Shown one piece after another: positions 44,528-54,269 of a stretch of DNA of 64,000 nt. Both the position numbers and the translations under genes were made by a program. The notes beneath the pieces were generated by a model. The model was not told where the DNA came from. It made no database searches and was given only the letters and a program-made list of their open reading frames with translations. Origin of the DNA: Ophiobolus disseminans. Taxonomy: Eukaryota; Ascomycota; Dothideomycetes; Pleosporales; Phaeosphaeriaceae. The DNA is taken from the NCBI GenBank assembly GCA_010093685.1, contig MU006248.1, positions 248,001 through 312,000 of the forward strand, read 5' to 3'. How positions within the stretch are numbered: the first letter of the stretch is position 1; each line of letters opens with the position of its first letter.

Positions 44528-45088
44528 GTGTTTGGCTTGTGGGTTTGTTATGTATCATGTTACGATTCTTAGCTGTGGTAGCTAGGCTTAGGCTCTTGCG
44601 TTGCATCGAGGGGGCTTGTATCTTGCGCTGTGTTTGAACGTGGTGCTGTCTTGTTTGCGCTTATGGCAATGAAGTTTGTTCGTGGTCTGTTGGGGACTTG
44701 AAATGTGTGGGTGTTTGGCCACTGTGTTGAGTGATGTGGTGGATACAGAGGTAGATTCAGTGGCTTGGACGCGATGCGCGAGTTTCGCGACTACTCTTGA
44801 ACCATGCGCTCTTCGTTGGTCTGATGCGGACCTGCTTATACGGAAATCTACAGGCCTCTTTTTTCCAATCAGGTTTAGCCTCCCCGCTTTCACCGCCTTT
44901 CTAGCGGTGATTGGCTGTTAAATCGAGTCAGGTTTGGTTTGATTCAAGAATGATACGTATGTCTTAGGGGGCCCTTGCTTACCGGTCCGAGGAGGGGACC
45001 AGCCCGTTCATTGGACGTATCTCCCGTGCACGTCTGCATCGAGCTGGTCCTCTGCTCATCTAACAAGTAATGACTCCAAGCTTTGAAC
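44528..45088. other. Intergenic, no gene recognised
   Basis: 3' flank of the APSES gene followed by low-information sequence. Nothing supported. Confidence 0.45.
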
Positions 45089-45348
45089 TTATGTCAGCAT
45101 AGAGTTTCCACTGTTGAACAAGTAAGTTCCAAATTGTTGTTCTTCCCATTTATGCAAGATGTCTTTGGTGTCCAGGGACTTACTTATCTTCGCCTGCGTC
45201 ATGGCACACTGACGATCAGCTCGCCTGTGCGATGCGGTAGAGGTGGGGTCTAGCGTGTTCGCCTGCAACTCAGCTTTTAGCGCCTGTTGCACTTGTCTGC
45301 ATCGTAAGGTCAGAGCTGGATCAAATCCACAATCGTCGATCGTGACGA
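45089..45348 (-). pseudogene. Isolated coding-like terminal exon, unidentified gene remnant
   Basis: After a possible acceptor at 45349 the minus strand is open for 86 codons. It reads VTIDDCGFDPALTLRCRQ, then QALKAELQANTLDP, SHRRADRQCAMTQAK and DILHKWEEQQFGTYLF before a stop. Composition and helix pattern look like real protein. An upstream segment (45370-45520, YMQQANYSTSWICIATIVG) could join through a weak GTCCTT donor. No start was found and no family recognised. Its position at the edge of the transposon nest suggests a broken gene. Confidence 0.35.
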
Positions 45349-45760
45349 CTTTTCACAATTTCTACACGCTGCATGTAATCATGTTTGTCAAGGACAACGC
45401 GTTAGGGTGGGCGCCCTATCAATCGTCTTGATTTGAGCAAGTGTGCCAACGATGGTTGCGATGCAGATCCAGCTGGTGCTATAATTGGCTTGCTGCATGT
45501 AGGCTTGAAGTCTTGCGATTGGATAGGTAAGTTTTCATACAGATCGCCAAAGCAATATGTAATATCAGCTCCTTATCATGCATATGATATGGCATTCGCT
45601 GTGCGAATTATAAGTGCGAGCTAGCCAGTACATTAAATGCAAGCTGATTGACTAGGGCAATGCGAGAATTGATCTACGTATATCTACGTAGTTCTTAAAT
45701 AAGAAAGTTCTATTTACCTAATCTATTTAGAGATTAGCTTCTTATAACTAGAGAAGTTCT

Positions 45761-45815
45761 TGTAAAGGTGCAATGGATTGACCATAAGTGCAAGGTAAAC
45801 AGTGATGAATTTGAT
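45761..45815. repeat. Left copy of a 55-bp direct repeat bracketing the transposon nest
   Basis: This copy and 50021-50075 agree at 51 of 55 positions, and the four differences are all transitions. Both read as HKCKVNSDEFD on the plus strand. Outside the 55 bp the two loci diverge. Confidence 0.8.
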
Positions 45816-46109
45816 TGTAACGGCGCAGGCAAGATGAAAGATATCCGAATACGGTGTGAATCAACTCAGAGGCATATGGGAGTGCGTGGAGACTCAGAAA
45901 CCTTGGATTGTCTAACAACACCTATAGGCCTTGTACGAAAGGATATCAAAAAACTACCGAGCTATCTACAGGACCAGCTTGATTAAATACACCTGAAGGC
46001 TAAGCATGCTTTGCCCCATACGATCTGGTCGATCCAGAAGATCCGGAGTCGGACCGGAGGTGACGCGGGTACAATGCGGAGTTGATGTTTAACCATGGGA
46101 ACGTTGTGC

Positions 46110-46774
46110 AGGCACATCGTTACAACAAAGTCCTTAAGGATCTAAGTAGTAATAGAGCCTTAAAATATTATATAGCTTATATAGCCCTCTGTCGTCAAAG
46201 CTGGCAATAGAGACCACCTCTTAGAACGCCTAAAGCTATACGATAACTCCACCAGCCGTCCAATAGGTGACTAGCTATACTTTCTGTCGCTAGTACGCTC
46301 ATTGCAAGCGCTCTTATCTAGTGCAACAATTTGCTCCGCTGTATATAGTGTAGCCGTTCGAGACAGGTAAAGGTCGCAGAGAGCTGCGCTCTATTCTTTT
46401 GCGCACTTTAAAGCTACTTTGCAAGACCATCGCATACAGTCAAGCTCTCAGTATACAGTTGAAATAGTGACGCGCAAGTTGTACTTATCGTACAAGAAGT
46501 CCCTCATCTCCTCTATGTAAGCGCTTGGGTTGCCCTTAAGAAATGCCTTCAAGCCATCGCGCTCCGCTTGCCGCAGCGTCGCTGGCCGCCCAAGTCGAAC
46601 ACAGCGCGGTGGGTAAGGTACGCCCCAGTACTCTAGGCTCATCCTAATCTTCGAAATTGTAGGACGACTGACTCTAGTAGCTCTGTAGATGGCCCTATCG
46701 CGATTGCGAGCAGCAATTCTATCAAGAACAGCTTGCAGAACAATAGGCTGCAAGCGGTGGCCGGTGCCGGGCAT
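46110..46774 (-). pseudogene. Tc1/mariner-like (DDE_3) transposase, decayed
   Basis: From the ATG at 46774 the first 108 codons encode the DNA-binding part: RATRVSRPTISKIRMSLEYW (helix-turn-helix) and RLGRPATLRQAERDGLKAFL. A TGA then follows TISTVY, where relatives have Arg. The frame continues through further stops (TAG, TAG, TAA) with recognisable transposase sequence, including TATLYTAEQIVALD, ERTSDRKYS and GRLVELSYSFRRSKRWSLLP. Several Arg codons have become Cys. The changes CGA to TGA and CAA to TAA fit repeat-induced point mutation. Homology fades at about 46110, before the last catalytic Asp, so the element is both mutated and truncated. Confidence 0.85.
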
Positions 46775-47000
46775 CGCGCGTGGGATCGGACGAGGAAAAC
46801 TGCAACACCAAGGGCTAGGTCAGTATAGGCGCTCGCTGCAATATTTGAAGCTTTAAGGACGTTATGGAGGGCAGAAAGCGCGGCTGCATTGCTATACTAG
46901 CTGTTTACTATGAGAGTTGATGTTCGTGCGCTAACCGAAAACAGGTGGTAACTGGTATTTCGAAAACAACCCGTATAAGTAACCACGTACCGAGGAGGGT

Positions 47001-47031
47001 CGCGTAATGCCGCAGTTCGCGTAACGCCGCA
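47001..47031. repeat. Two 14-bp direct repeats, possible terminal region of the mariner element
   Basis: CGCGTAATGCCGCA (47001) and CGCGTAACGCCGCA (47018) recur with a 17-bp period, about 230 bp upstream of the transposase start. Repeated short blocks are usual in mariner/Tc1 terminal repeats. No inverted partner remains, because the 3' end of the element is lost. Confidence 0.4.
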
Positions 47032-47159
47032 CCCCACCAATATCGCGACGCTGCAAGCATGAAGTTATTGAGCCACGTACAAAAGCTGTTATCGCGAGTT
47101 TTTCTAAGATATTATTCTAGAGGAGTAGCTCTACAATTTGAATTATCTAAACCTTCCCG

Positions 47160-47816
47160 GAGTATTGATAGTTCGGCCGCGACAAGTCAGTGTGGGTGTG
47201 GGTGCTGGTTCGGGCTGGGCAGCAGCACCACCCACGCGTCGTTTTTTTGGCTGAGGCTAGCGAGGGGGCTTTGAGGCCTTACACTTGCCCAATTGGGCTA
47301 ATTTTATAGCTTTTTCTGCGTCGCGTTGGTGTTTGAGAGCCTCACGCGCGGCAGCTTTTTTAGCTTTCTCCTAAGCCCTCCGCTCCTTCTCCTTTACCCG
47401 CTCTTCTCGAGCAATACGGGTACGCTCCTGAGTAATAAGCTTTGCCTCAGCGCTTAAGTCCTTCATCCGAAGCTTCTCTAGCTGTTCCTCCTCATTCTTA
47501 CGGTCCTTCTCCAATCTGCGTGCCCTGGCATTACGGATCTTCCTTGGTGAATAGAGTATTGCCGTAGTATGAGATTCTCTAGCAGATTTGAGCTCTAGAG
47601 CACCTATAGGGATCTCATAGTCTCTCTGCTTTAGTTTGAGTGAATGTCGTAGCCCCTAGTTCTTATGTTCAAGGAGGGCCTGGGAGGCTTGCAGTAAAAG
47701 GAGCGTAGCTTTAATTACGTCACCCTTATGCCTATGCGGCTCCGCAGCAGTCACGAGATTGTTGATAGTACGCCTGTTGACTATCTCTATAGAGGTAGGG
47801 AACTCAGGAGGTGGTG
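47160..47816 (-). pseudogene. C-terminal part of a pogo-like (DDE_1) transposase, decayed
   Basis: The minus-strand frame reads TTPPPEFPTSIEIVN, then GDVIKATLLLLQASQALLEH, a Lys/Glu-rich coiled stretch (RKIRNARARRLEKDRK, AEKAIKLAQLG) and a basic PKKRRV-type tail. TAG or TGA codons interrupt it at several points. This order (Pro-rich linker, helical pair, charged tail) is that of the C terminus of fungal pogo/Fot transposases. The catalytic part is absent: the frame is cut at its 5' side by the palindrome at 47817. Confidence 0.6.
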
Positions 47817-47871
47817 GTGTTGTTGTTCGGAACTTTTTGAGTAGTACTCAAAAAGTTCCGAACAACAACAC
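47817..47871. repeat. Perfect 55-nt palindrome
   Basis: Two 27-nt arms (47817-47843 and 47845-47871) are exact reverse complements around a single G. Each arm contains TTCGGAACTTTTTGAGTA or its complement. It sits exactly at the junction between the pogo remnant and the next element, as if two identical transposon ends were fused head to head. Confidence 0.92.
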
Positions 47872-47895
47872 GCAGCCTCAAAGTACTTCTAGCTA

Positions 47896-48014
47896 TCAAT
47901 TATCTAATCAAGTCAATCAAATTTCGAAGTGAAGATTGATTTGCTTGCTACTTTAAACGATTAATAATTGACTTGATTGACTTGACTTTGAGCAATCAAA
48001 CAAGCAAATCTAAT
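47896..48014. repeat. Imperfect inverted repeats, AT-rich
   Basis: A CAATTATCTAATCAAGTCAA block near 47897 is matched in reverse complement near 47962-47990. A GATTGATTTGCTTG block near 47934 is matched at 48001-48014. They may form a stem or be a small terminal-repeat remnant. They truncate the downstream end of the element protein at 48010-49815. Confidence 0.55.
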
Positions 48015-49815
48015 CAAGCTTTTTGCTTACTGACAAGTCTGCCAGATACTGGGGCTGCAGCACATACTTGAGAAGCTGCTCCCGTGCAACCTCTTTCCGC
48101 GCAAAACTTTCTGCGGCTAGAGCGGCAGCGTCTAGGCTAGCGACTTGGGCAGAGACAGGGTAGTGCTGTGCTAGGTTTGAGTCTCCAAGGGTCTTTGTTA
48201 GTGCAGGGAACAACACGGCATCGTACCATAGCTGCTGGTCCTCAGTACTAAGGTAGGTTGAGTGTTCGTAGGAGCTGTCCATGTGGAGTTTAGGAAAGAA
48301 GACAAAGAGTGAGAGAGAGTCCATGCCGACTGCGGTGCCTATGCAGTAGTGCGGGATCTTGTGGAGCGGTAGTCTTCTCTCTTTCAGATCGCCGCGGCTG
48401 TTGTAGGCAGGAACGTTCAGGCTGAAATGTACATCCTGGCTGAAGTTCAGGAATGCGTGGGATTGGGGAAACCAGTTAATTCCCTGGCAAGCAATGCCTA
48501 GGCTGCTAGGGAAGCAGCAGAGGCTGTCGACATCGAACGTTGTGTTAGCAGCGCGGTCTTTGGCACTGCTGTAGTGGTGCTGTGATAGACATAGGTTCCT
48601 AGGCAAGTTCTCGTCCGGGGTACCAGCATCCTCAGGACACGCTGCTGGACTAGTACCTTCGAAGGCACTCTGACAATCTAGTCCTGCAGGCAAATCGGCA
48701 GGCCTCATGAGCTTTGGGTTCCCAATAACGTCAGGAAGACGGATACCTCCCTTGTAGTCTCCTCGGAGAAGTTGCGTAATTTGCTGCAGATTTGAGCAAG
48801 CCGAATGTACGTCAGGCCGTTGATGATGCGCTTAGTGCTGCTGATCTGCTTCATTGTGCTCTTTGTGCGTACAGCCCTGGAAGTTACGAAGCTGTTTGGC
48901 GAGTTTGGTGGCAGTATTCTCATGGGGCTCTGGGATTAGGCTGCCTGCCCTAGACACAACCCTAGGAGCAGCGGTGCCTGTTATAGGTGTAGAGTTGGCA
49001 GACATGCGCGTAGGATAATCAGACAGGTTGGTGTTAAGCAACCTCTGCTCTGCTGGTGGTGGTAGAACGCGAGGGCCGGACGGGCGTAGAGCGACAGGCT
49101 GGAGCCAACCTAAGAGGGTGTTGGTCTGCGCTGGCAACGCGGACTTGTTGCGGCTACTTCTACCACTTGAATGCGAGGAAGAGGTTAGCCTGCGCTGTCT
49201 TGGCGCTGGTACGTTGCATACTGTCTCAACAGTAGCTTTTGGCGTAACAACTATAGGCGAGCGTCTAGCTTCCAAGTCATTGCTATTGCCTACCGCCAGC
49301 AGATCATCCTCGTCTAGCAAACTTACAGCCTCTAATGCTCCCGCTGCTGCTGTGTCTGCTGTTGTGTCTATACTAGCTGCACATAGTTGCATTTCTATTA
49401 TGCCTTCAGCTGTGCGTGTAACTCTCTCCTCTATTTGGTCTGCCAAAGCAGCCTCATATTCCGCCTGCTCCTTATTCCACTCCCTTTCATTTTCCTGCGC
49501 AAGTCTAATCTGCTCAGCAATCTCTGGATCGTGATTGTGCGTTGGTATTAGGGCGGACGCTCGATCTGTCGTGTGGTTGTCTTGCGGTTCGTCATCAAGT
49601 AGACCTGTGAGATCTTTGGGGATAGGGATATCAGGGCTGATTCGAAGGCCAATGTGTGTAGGGGTAGTAGTTGGATAGTCTACCGCAATCTGAGGGTCAT
49701 ACGCAATGAACTCAGGACGAACTACTTGTTGGCGTCTGCGCAGGTACTGCTGTCGGTTATCCTCTTTCTTTGCTTCTGCAAAAGTAGCAAACTTCCTTGG
49801 TCTGCCTCCAGGCAT
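48010..49815 (-). pseudogene. Multicopy mobile-element-associated protein with one nonsense codon, 3' end truncated
   Basis: One frame runs from the ATG at 49815 to 48010, interrupted only by TAA at 48832-48834. The N terminus is AT-hook-like (MPGGRPRKFATFAEAKKEDN). A middle part is Glu/Ala-rich, then comes THKEHNEADQQH, the stop, AHHQRPDVHSACSNLQQI, DYKGGIRLPDVIGNPKLMRP, then LCCFPSSLGIACQGINWFPQ and LPLHKIPHYCIGTAVGMDSL. I know these blocks as a multicopy uncharacterised protein of fungal repeats but cannot name its enzyme class. The stop fits CAA to TAA (RIP-type). The last 10 residues before 48010 look foreign, so the true C terminus is lost at the inverted repeats. Confidence 0.6.
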
Positions 49816-50020
49816 GATGTATATTGTAGAGTATGCACAAATTAAAGTAGGGCGGCTGTAAGACTTGGGATACTGTAAGATATAAGACCTGTAGGCTTTG
49901 CGCGTTGCATTGATATGCTGTTACACGACAGCAGCCATTACGCGTAACGTGTCCCATCACCTGGCGCACGTCCCCACCTGACGCACACGAACACCATTTT
50001 CCATCCAAACTTCCACCAAT

Positions 50021-50075
50021 TGTAAGGGTGCAATAGGTTGACCACAAGTGCAAGGTAAACAGTGATGAATTTGAT
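50021..50075. repeat. Right copy of the 55-bp direct repeat
   Basis: Partner of 45761-45815. Here the frame HKCKVNSDEFD continues as NLQLKFECLMRNLGVGTCID to a stop near 50213. A TAG stands at the position where the left copy has TGG (Trp). The pair therefore may be remnants of one gene or element end. Confidence 0.8.
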
Positions 50076-50267
50076 AACTTACAGCTAAAGTTTGAGTGCT
50101 TGATGAGGAATCTTGGCGTAGGCACGTGCATTGATTACATAAGCATTGCCGGAGATAAGCCGCTGTGGCAAAACATCAGAATCTCAATACTCAACCACAT
50201 CTCGTCGCTCTAGCCCAGAACTCAATAGTTTTAAACCGCAAAGATTAGCCAAGATCACCTATATTCG

Positions 50268-51666
50268 ATGCAGAGGGAGATAGCAGACTCCCAGTCAAAC
50301 TCAGCTGGTAGCGGGCAATATGCTCGCGCCGCGAAACGCCCGGCTCCTGAGGAAGTAAATGACGCGCCTGCTGCCAAAAGGTTCGAGAGCTCTGTTGATC
50401 GGTCGGATTCACCAGAGATTCGACCTGCAATTGCGGGCCGCATCGTCTCTTTTCCAGAGAAGGTACGCAGTTATCCTAACATGTTAGGGACGTATGTTAA
50501 TCGCGCCAAAGCCGGCAGTTGTAGAAGAGCGCAATGGCGAAATCGAATTCCGAGTAGTCAACAACGACGGTGGTCGAGAGAGTACGATTATTCTCACAGG
50601 CCTCAAGAACCTCTTCCAGAAGCAGCTTCCTAAGATGCCTAAAGACTATATTGCCCGGCTCGTATACGATCGCACTCATCTTTCTATCGCTATCCTCAAA
50701 ATGCCACTTGAGGTTATTGGTGGAATCACATACCGAGAATTTCGGGATCGCAGATTCGCCGAAATTGTCTTCTGCGCAGTCTCATCCGATCAACAGGTAA
50801 ACACACCGACATTGTCTTTGGCACAGGCTCATCTGCTCAATAGGTGAAAGGATACGGAGCGCACATCATGGCCCATTTGAAGGACTACGTCAAAGCTACT
50901 TCTCCTGTCATGCATTTCCTGACCTACGCTGACAATTTCGCGACTGGCTATTTCCAAAAGCAAGGGTTTACGAAAGAGGTCACTCTTCCCAAATCTGAAT
51001 GGATGGGGTATGTGATATGCGTAAATTCGGTGCGAGATTTGTCTGACTTAAGACCGACGCAGGTTTATCAAGGATTACGAAGGAGGCACACTCATGCAAT
51101 GCACTATGCTTCCCCGGATACGTTACCTCGAGGTTGGTCGTATGCTCTTGAAGCAGAAGGAAACTGTACACGCCAAAATCCGCGTTCTTAGTAAAAGCCA
51201 TGTCGTTCACCAACCACCACAGCAATGGGCTAATGGCGTCGTCACTCCAATTGACCCGCGGTCTGTACCTGCTATTGAGGCTACTGGGTGGTCTCCGGAG
51301 ATGGATGCGTTAGCACGGGAACCACGCCGCGGACGTCACTTCAACATATGTCGACTTGTCCTGTATCAAATCCAGAACCACAAACAAGCATGGCCATTTC
51401 TTAAGCCAGTCGATAAGGACGAAGTCCCTGATTACTACAAGACTGTGAGCTCGCCTATGGATCTGACTACCATGGAGGAGAGACTAGAGAGTGGCTTTTA
51501 CACCACTCCAAAGCTCTTCATTGACGATCTTAAGCTGGTATTTGCTAATTGTCGGTTGTACAATGACGCAACAACAATATACGTCAAGTGTGCGGCCAAG
51601 CTGGAGAAGTACATGTGGTCACTTGTTAAGGAGACTCCAGAGTGGTACGACTTACTTGAAGAGTGA
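50268..51666 (+). CDS. GCN5-type histone acetyltransferase with bromodomain
   Basis: Exons 50268-50462, 50512-50796, 50844-51007 and 51063-51666 (introns 49, 47 and 55 nt) give 415 residues. The HAT domain starts at about residue 66: EERNGEIEFRVVNNDG, then LPKMPKDYIARLVYDRTH, FAEIVFCAVSSDQQ with catalytic Glu at about 149, VKGYGAHIMAHLKDYVK (acetyl-CoA loop) and FLTYADNFATGYFQKQGF. The bromodomain is at about 300-410: AWPFLKPVDKDEVPDYYK, SPMDLTTMEERL and NCRLYND with the acetyl-lysine-binding Asn. GCN5 acetylates histone H3 in SAGA in the nucleus. The N terminus is short and the bromodomain somewhat divergent. The gene starts about 50 bp after the transposon-nest remnant, so it may be a second, accessory copy rather than the core gene. 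Confidence 0.88.
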
Positions 51667-52057
51667 GCCCTGGGCATCAAGCGTTGGCTTTGCGTTTCCA
51701 TGTAGCACAATGGAAGGAAATCTGCGTTGTTTTTGTTTGTTAGAGCTCTGTCAGCGTTGTCGGATCTTCGAATAATGGTCATGTCCTACATTGGAACGAG
51801 ACCTCACAGCCTCCACATGTCACAAAGTTTGTGCAGCAATGAGTATTTAAATCAAGAAAAAAGGTTGTGCGAGTAAGTAAAGCAGGCCGAATATTTCAAG
51901 CAATCGATAAATGAATGAATGACTACAGCTAATGTTTCTTCCCACACCAATGAACGCGGCGACTCCAATATTTGTAACGACAGGTAATGATGAACACTAG
52001 TTGACACACTGCGGACCTTCCCCGATAGTGATACCTCTTCACAACCTCGGGCCATAC
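51667..52057. other. Intergenic
   Basis: 3' flanks of the GCN5-type gene and of the small cysteine-rich gene, which are convergent. Nothing else seen. Confidence 0.5.
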
Positions 52058-52485
52058 CTAAGGGCGGGCACCTTGTGCGTAGCCTAAGCAGTATATTAGC
52101 AACTCAGCTTGATACCACCAAGCAATCGACCAACAAAACGAGATGTACATTAACGGGGAAACGAGACAAATGGATAAGTGAGAGAAGAGGTATCCAAGTT
52201 GACATACAATCATCGCAGGCGGCACCAGCGTTACTGGTAAAGTCTGTGCAATGCTTGCACATATCTGTTTGTCGGCTAAGCTTCGCCTAGGTCTTCCTTC
52301 GTGGGCATACTAACGGTTTGGGCAGAAGGCTCCACCGTTGCTTGCAGGAGTAGCGTGGTTTTGACACCCCTGGATTTTGCATGCGCTACCGGCTATAGCA
52401 TATGCATTAGCACATTTCAACATGAAATGGCGCTGTCATTCTCTGTTGCCAGGATTCCAACCAGAGGAGGTCTAAACTCACGCAT
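52058..52485 (-). CDS. Small cysteine-rich (zinc-binding-like) protein, 54 residues in four exons
   Basis: Exons 52482-52485 (4 nt), 52315-52392, 52208-52264 and 52058-52083 sum to 165 nt. The introns are 89, 50 and 124 nt, with GTGAGT, GTTAGT and GTATGT donors, AG acceptors, and GCTAAT branch-like sites in the first and third. All phases agree. The product starts MPGSACKIQGCQNHATP and ends DDCYAQGARP. Cysteines lie at 6, 11, 25, 30, 33, 44 and 47, with His at 14, 28 and 32 (C-x4-C, FC, C-x2-C, C-x2-C), a pattern suited to zinc. The two halves share NGGAFC and NAGAAC, suggesting internal duplication. No signal peptide, so probably intracellular. Introns exceed coding length. I do not recognise a named family. 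Confidence 0.65.
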
Positions 52486-54012
52486 CGTGATAGATTTGTT
52501 GAAGATGGTCTGAGGGAACTTGAGGACTTGTGTAGATGTTTATGAATAGTAAGACAGGATAACGATGTGGGCTTTTTCTGACGGTAGGACTGAAGGTGAA
52601 GAGATAGATGCTGGGGTAGGACTTGTGATGTACTTATACACCAGCTCTGGTGGCATTGCTAGGTACGTGGGTATGGAAAGAGGGTCAACACACGCGCCCC
52701 CTTCAGTCGAGTTTTGACATGTCTCACAGCGGCGCGTAGCCAGCCAGGTTTATTCCAACTTGTGGCTACGAAGAGCGCACAATGCTCACAATGTCGGCGA
52801 AGCTAACCAGTTTACAAGGGCATGAAGTTTCCCCTATGCTCCGGGCTAATAACACAGTTGATGTAGGCGCCTCTGAGCAGGCAGCTTCATCCATGATCAC
52901 ATTAGACGCCGCATCCCGAGACTTCGGGAGTGCTAGGCTTCTACGTACGTATCTGAGCGCATATTTGGAAGCGTTACTGTCTCACTAGGCTGCGAAAGTG
53001 AGGCGTGGTCGACGTCAGATCCAGAGCATGTTCCGGTTTCCAACTTGTGTGCGGACGGATCGGTTCCTAGGTGTCTCTCAACTGCTTCATTCGTCACGGG
53101 AACTCAACCCAGTTTCCAAATCCGTACCTCGCATGAGACCAAGGGTCCAGGGTAAGTAACTTTGGACGGGCGTCTAACAGATCTGCAACACCGGCCATGA
53201 TTGAAGCCTATTTCCAACTCGCAAACGTATGGGTGAACGCCCGCATTCACATTTGATCCTTCATATTATTGCCGAACGCATAACAGGACCAGTGAGGGAA
53301 AAAGATAATAGAGTCCTTGGAACCATTGCACAAGATGCACGCTTCGTTGCATTTTCTCACGATCCTGCATCATGAACGGGACGGCGAACATCTCTGTGCG
53401 TATTGGCGTCTCGCGCATGCGGCACAGTTACTATGGGTTGAGCGACAATGTGTAAAAAAGCCCGGAAAAACCCATAGATGCAACGATTGAATTTTTCCAT
53501 TGTCACTAGGCTCGAACATGTGCAATCTGGGTGCGAGGAAGCAGCCGTAGTTGCCGCGTGGGAAGACGGCACACTATGAAAAAAAAGGAGAATCATGCAT
53601 AAGAGTGGCGCCTAAACCTCTAGGGTGTCGACATCTGAAAAGTGGCACGTCATCTGCTCAAAAAAGGGCCCGAATCCCAAAGTCGAGTGGAGCTGTTTGG
53701 TGATTGGTGTTGGAAGCGCCAACACATGTCAGACATTTCAGTACCGGTAGACAACAAGCGCTCGTGATTTTTTCTTAAGAAGAAATGCAAGCCACCCAAA
53801 CACCAAGTCAATCCTATAACTCAAGGCTGTTATCGCGCGACCTCCGTCGGTGGAGAAATCTACAGGCCGTGATTGGTATATATCCAGACCGCGCCGTGAC
53901 TGCATAGCTAGTGCGCCGGCAACAGCACGCCAAGGCCCTCTCTTAGCTAAAAATGTGAAACTTGTTACTCACACATTGCGTGTTTGGTAGGATACATGTA
54001 TGTGCCTCCTTG
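52486..54012. other. Gene-free stretch
   Basis: The first part is promoter of the cysteine-rich gene. The remainder carries only short frames without domains; no RNA gene was recognised. Confidence 0.4.
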
Positions 54013-54036
54013 CTATGGTGAAAGAGAGAAGCGTAA

Positions 54037-54075
54037 GTGTATATATATATATGTGTGTGGGTGTGTGTGGGTGTA
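54037..54075. repeat. TA/TG microsatellite
   Basis: An alternating run of TA followed by TG and GTGTGTGGG units. It generates the hydrophilic, low-information frames seen on the minus strand here. Confidence 0.85.
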
Positions 54076-54242
54076 TGGTGAAGTGATGCGAGGAACTCTG
54101 ACAAAGTCGATGCAATACTGAACACAGCGAACAAGCTGACTGCGACTACGACTACCGATATATTGATGATATAAGGTTGTAAGAACCGCTTCCATCACGA
54201 TACAAAGTTGCAAGGGGCGGAAAGGGAATTCGTCAACAACAA

Positions 54243-54268
54243 GGGCAAGGGCAAGGGCAAGGGCAAGG
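54243..54268 (+). repeat. GGGCAA hexanucleotide repeat, G-quadruplex candidate
   Basis: Four consecutive GGGCAA units give four G3 tracts separated by three-base loops, which meets the usual G-quadruplex pattern. Confidence 0.8.
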
Positions 54269-54269
54269 A

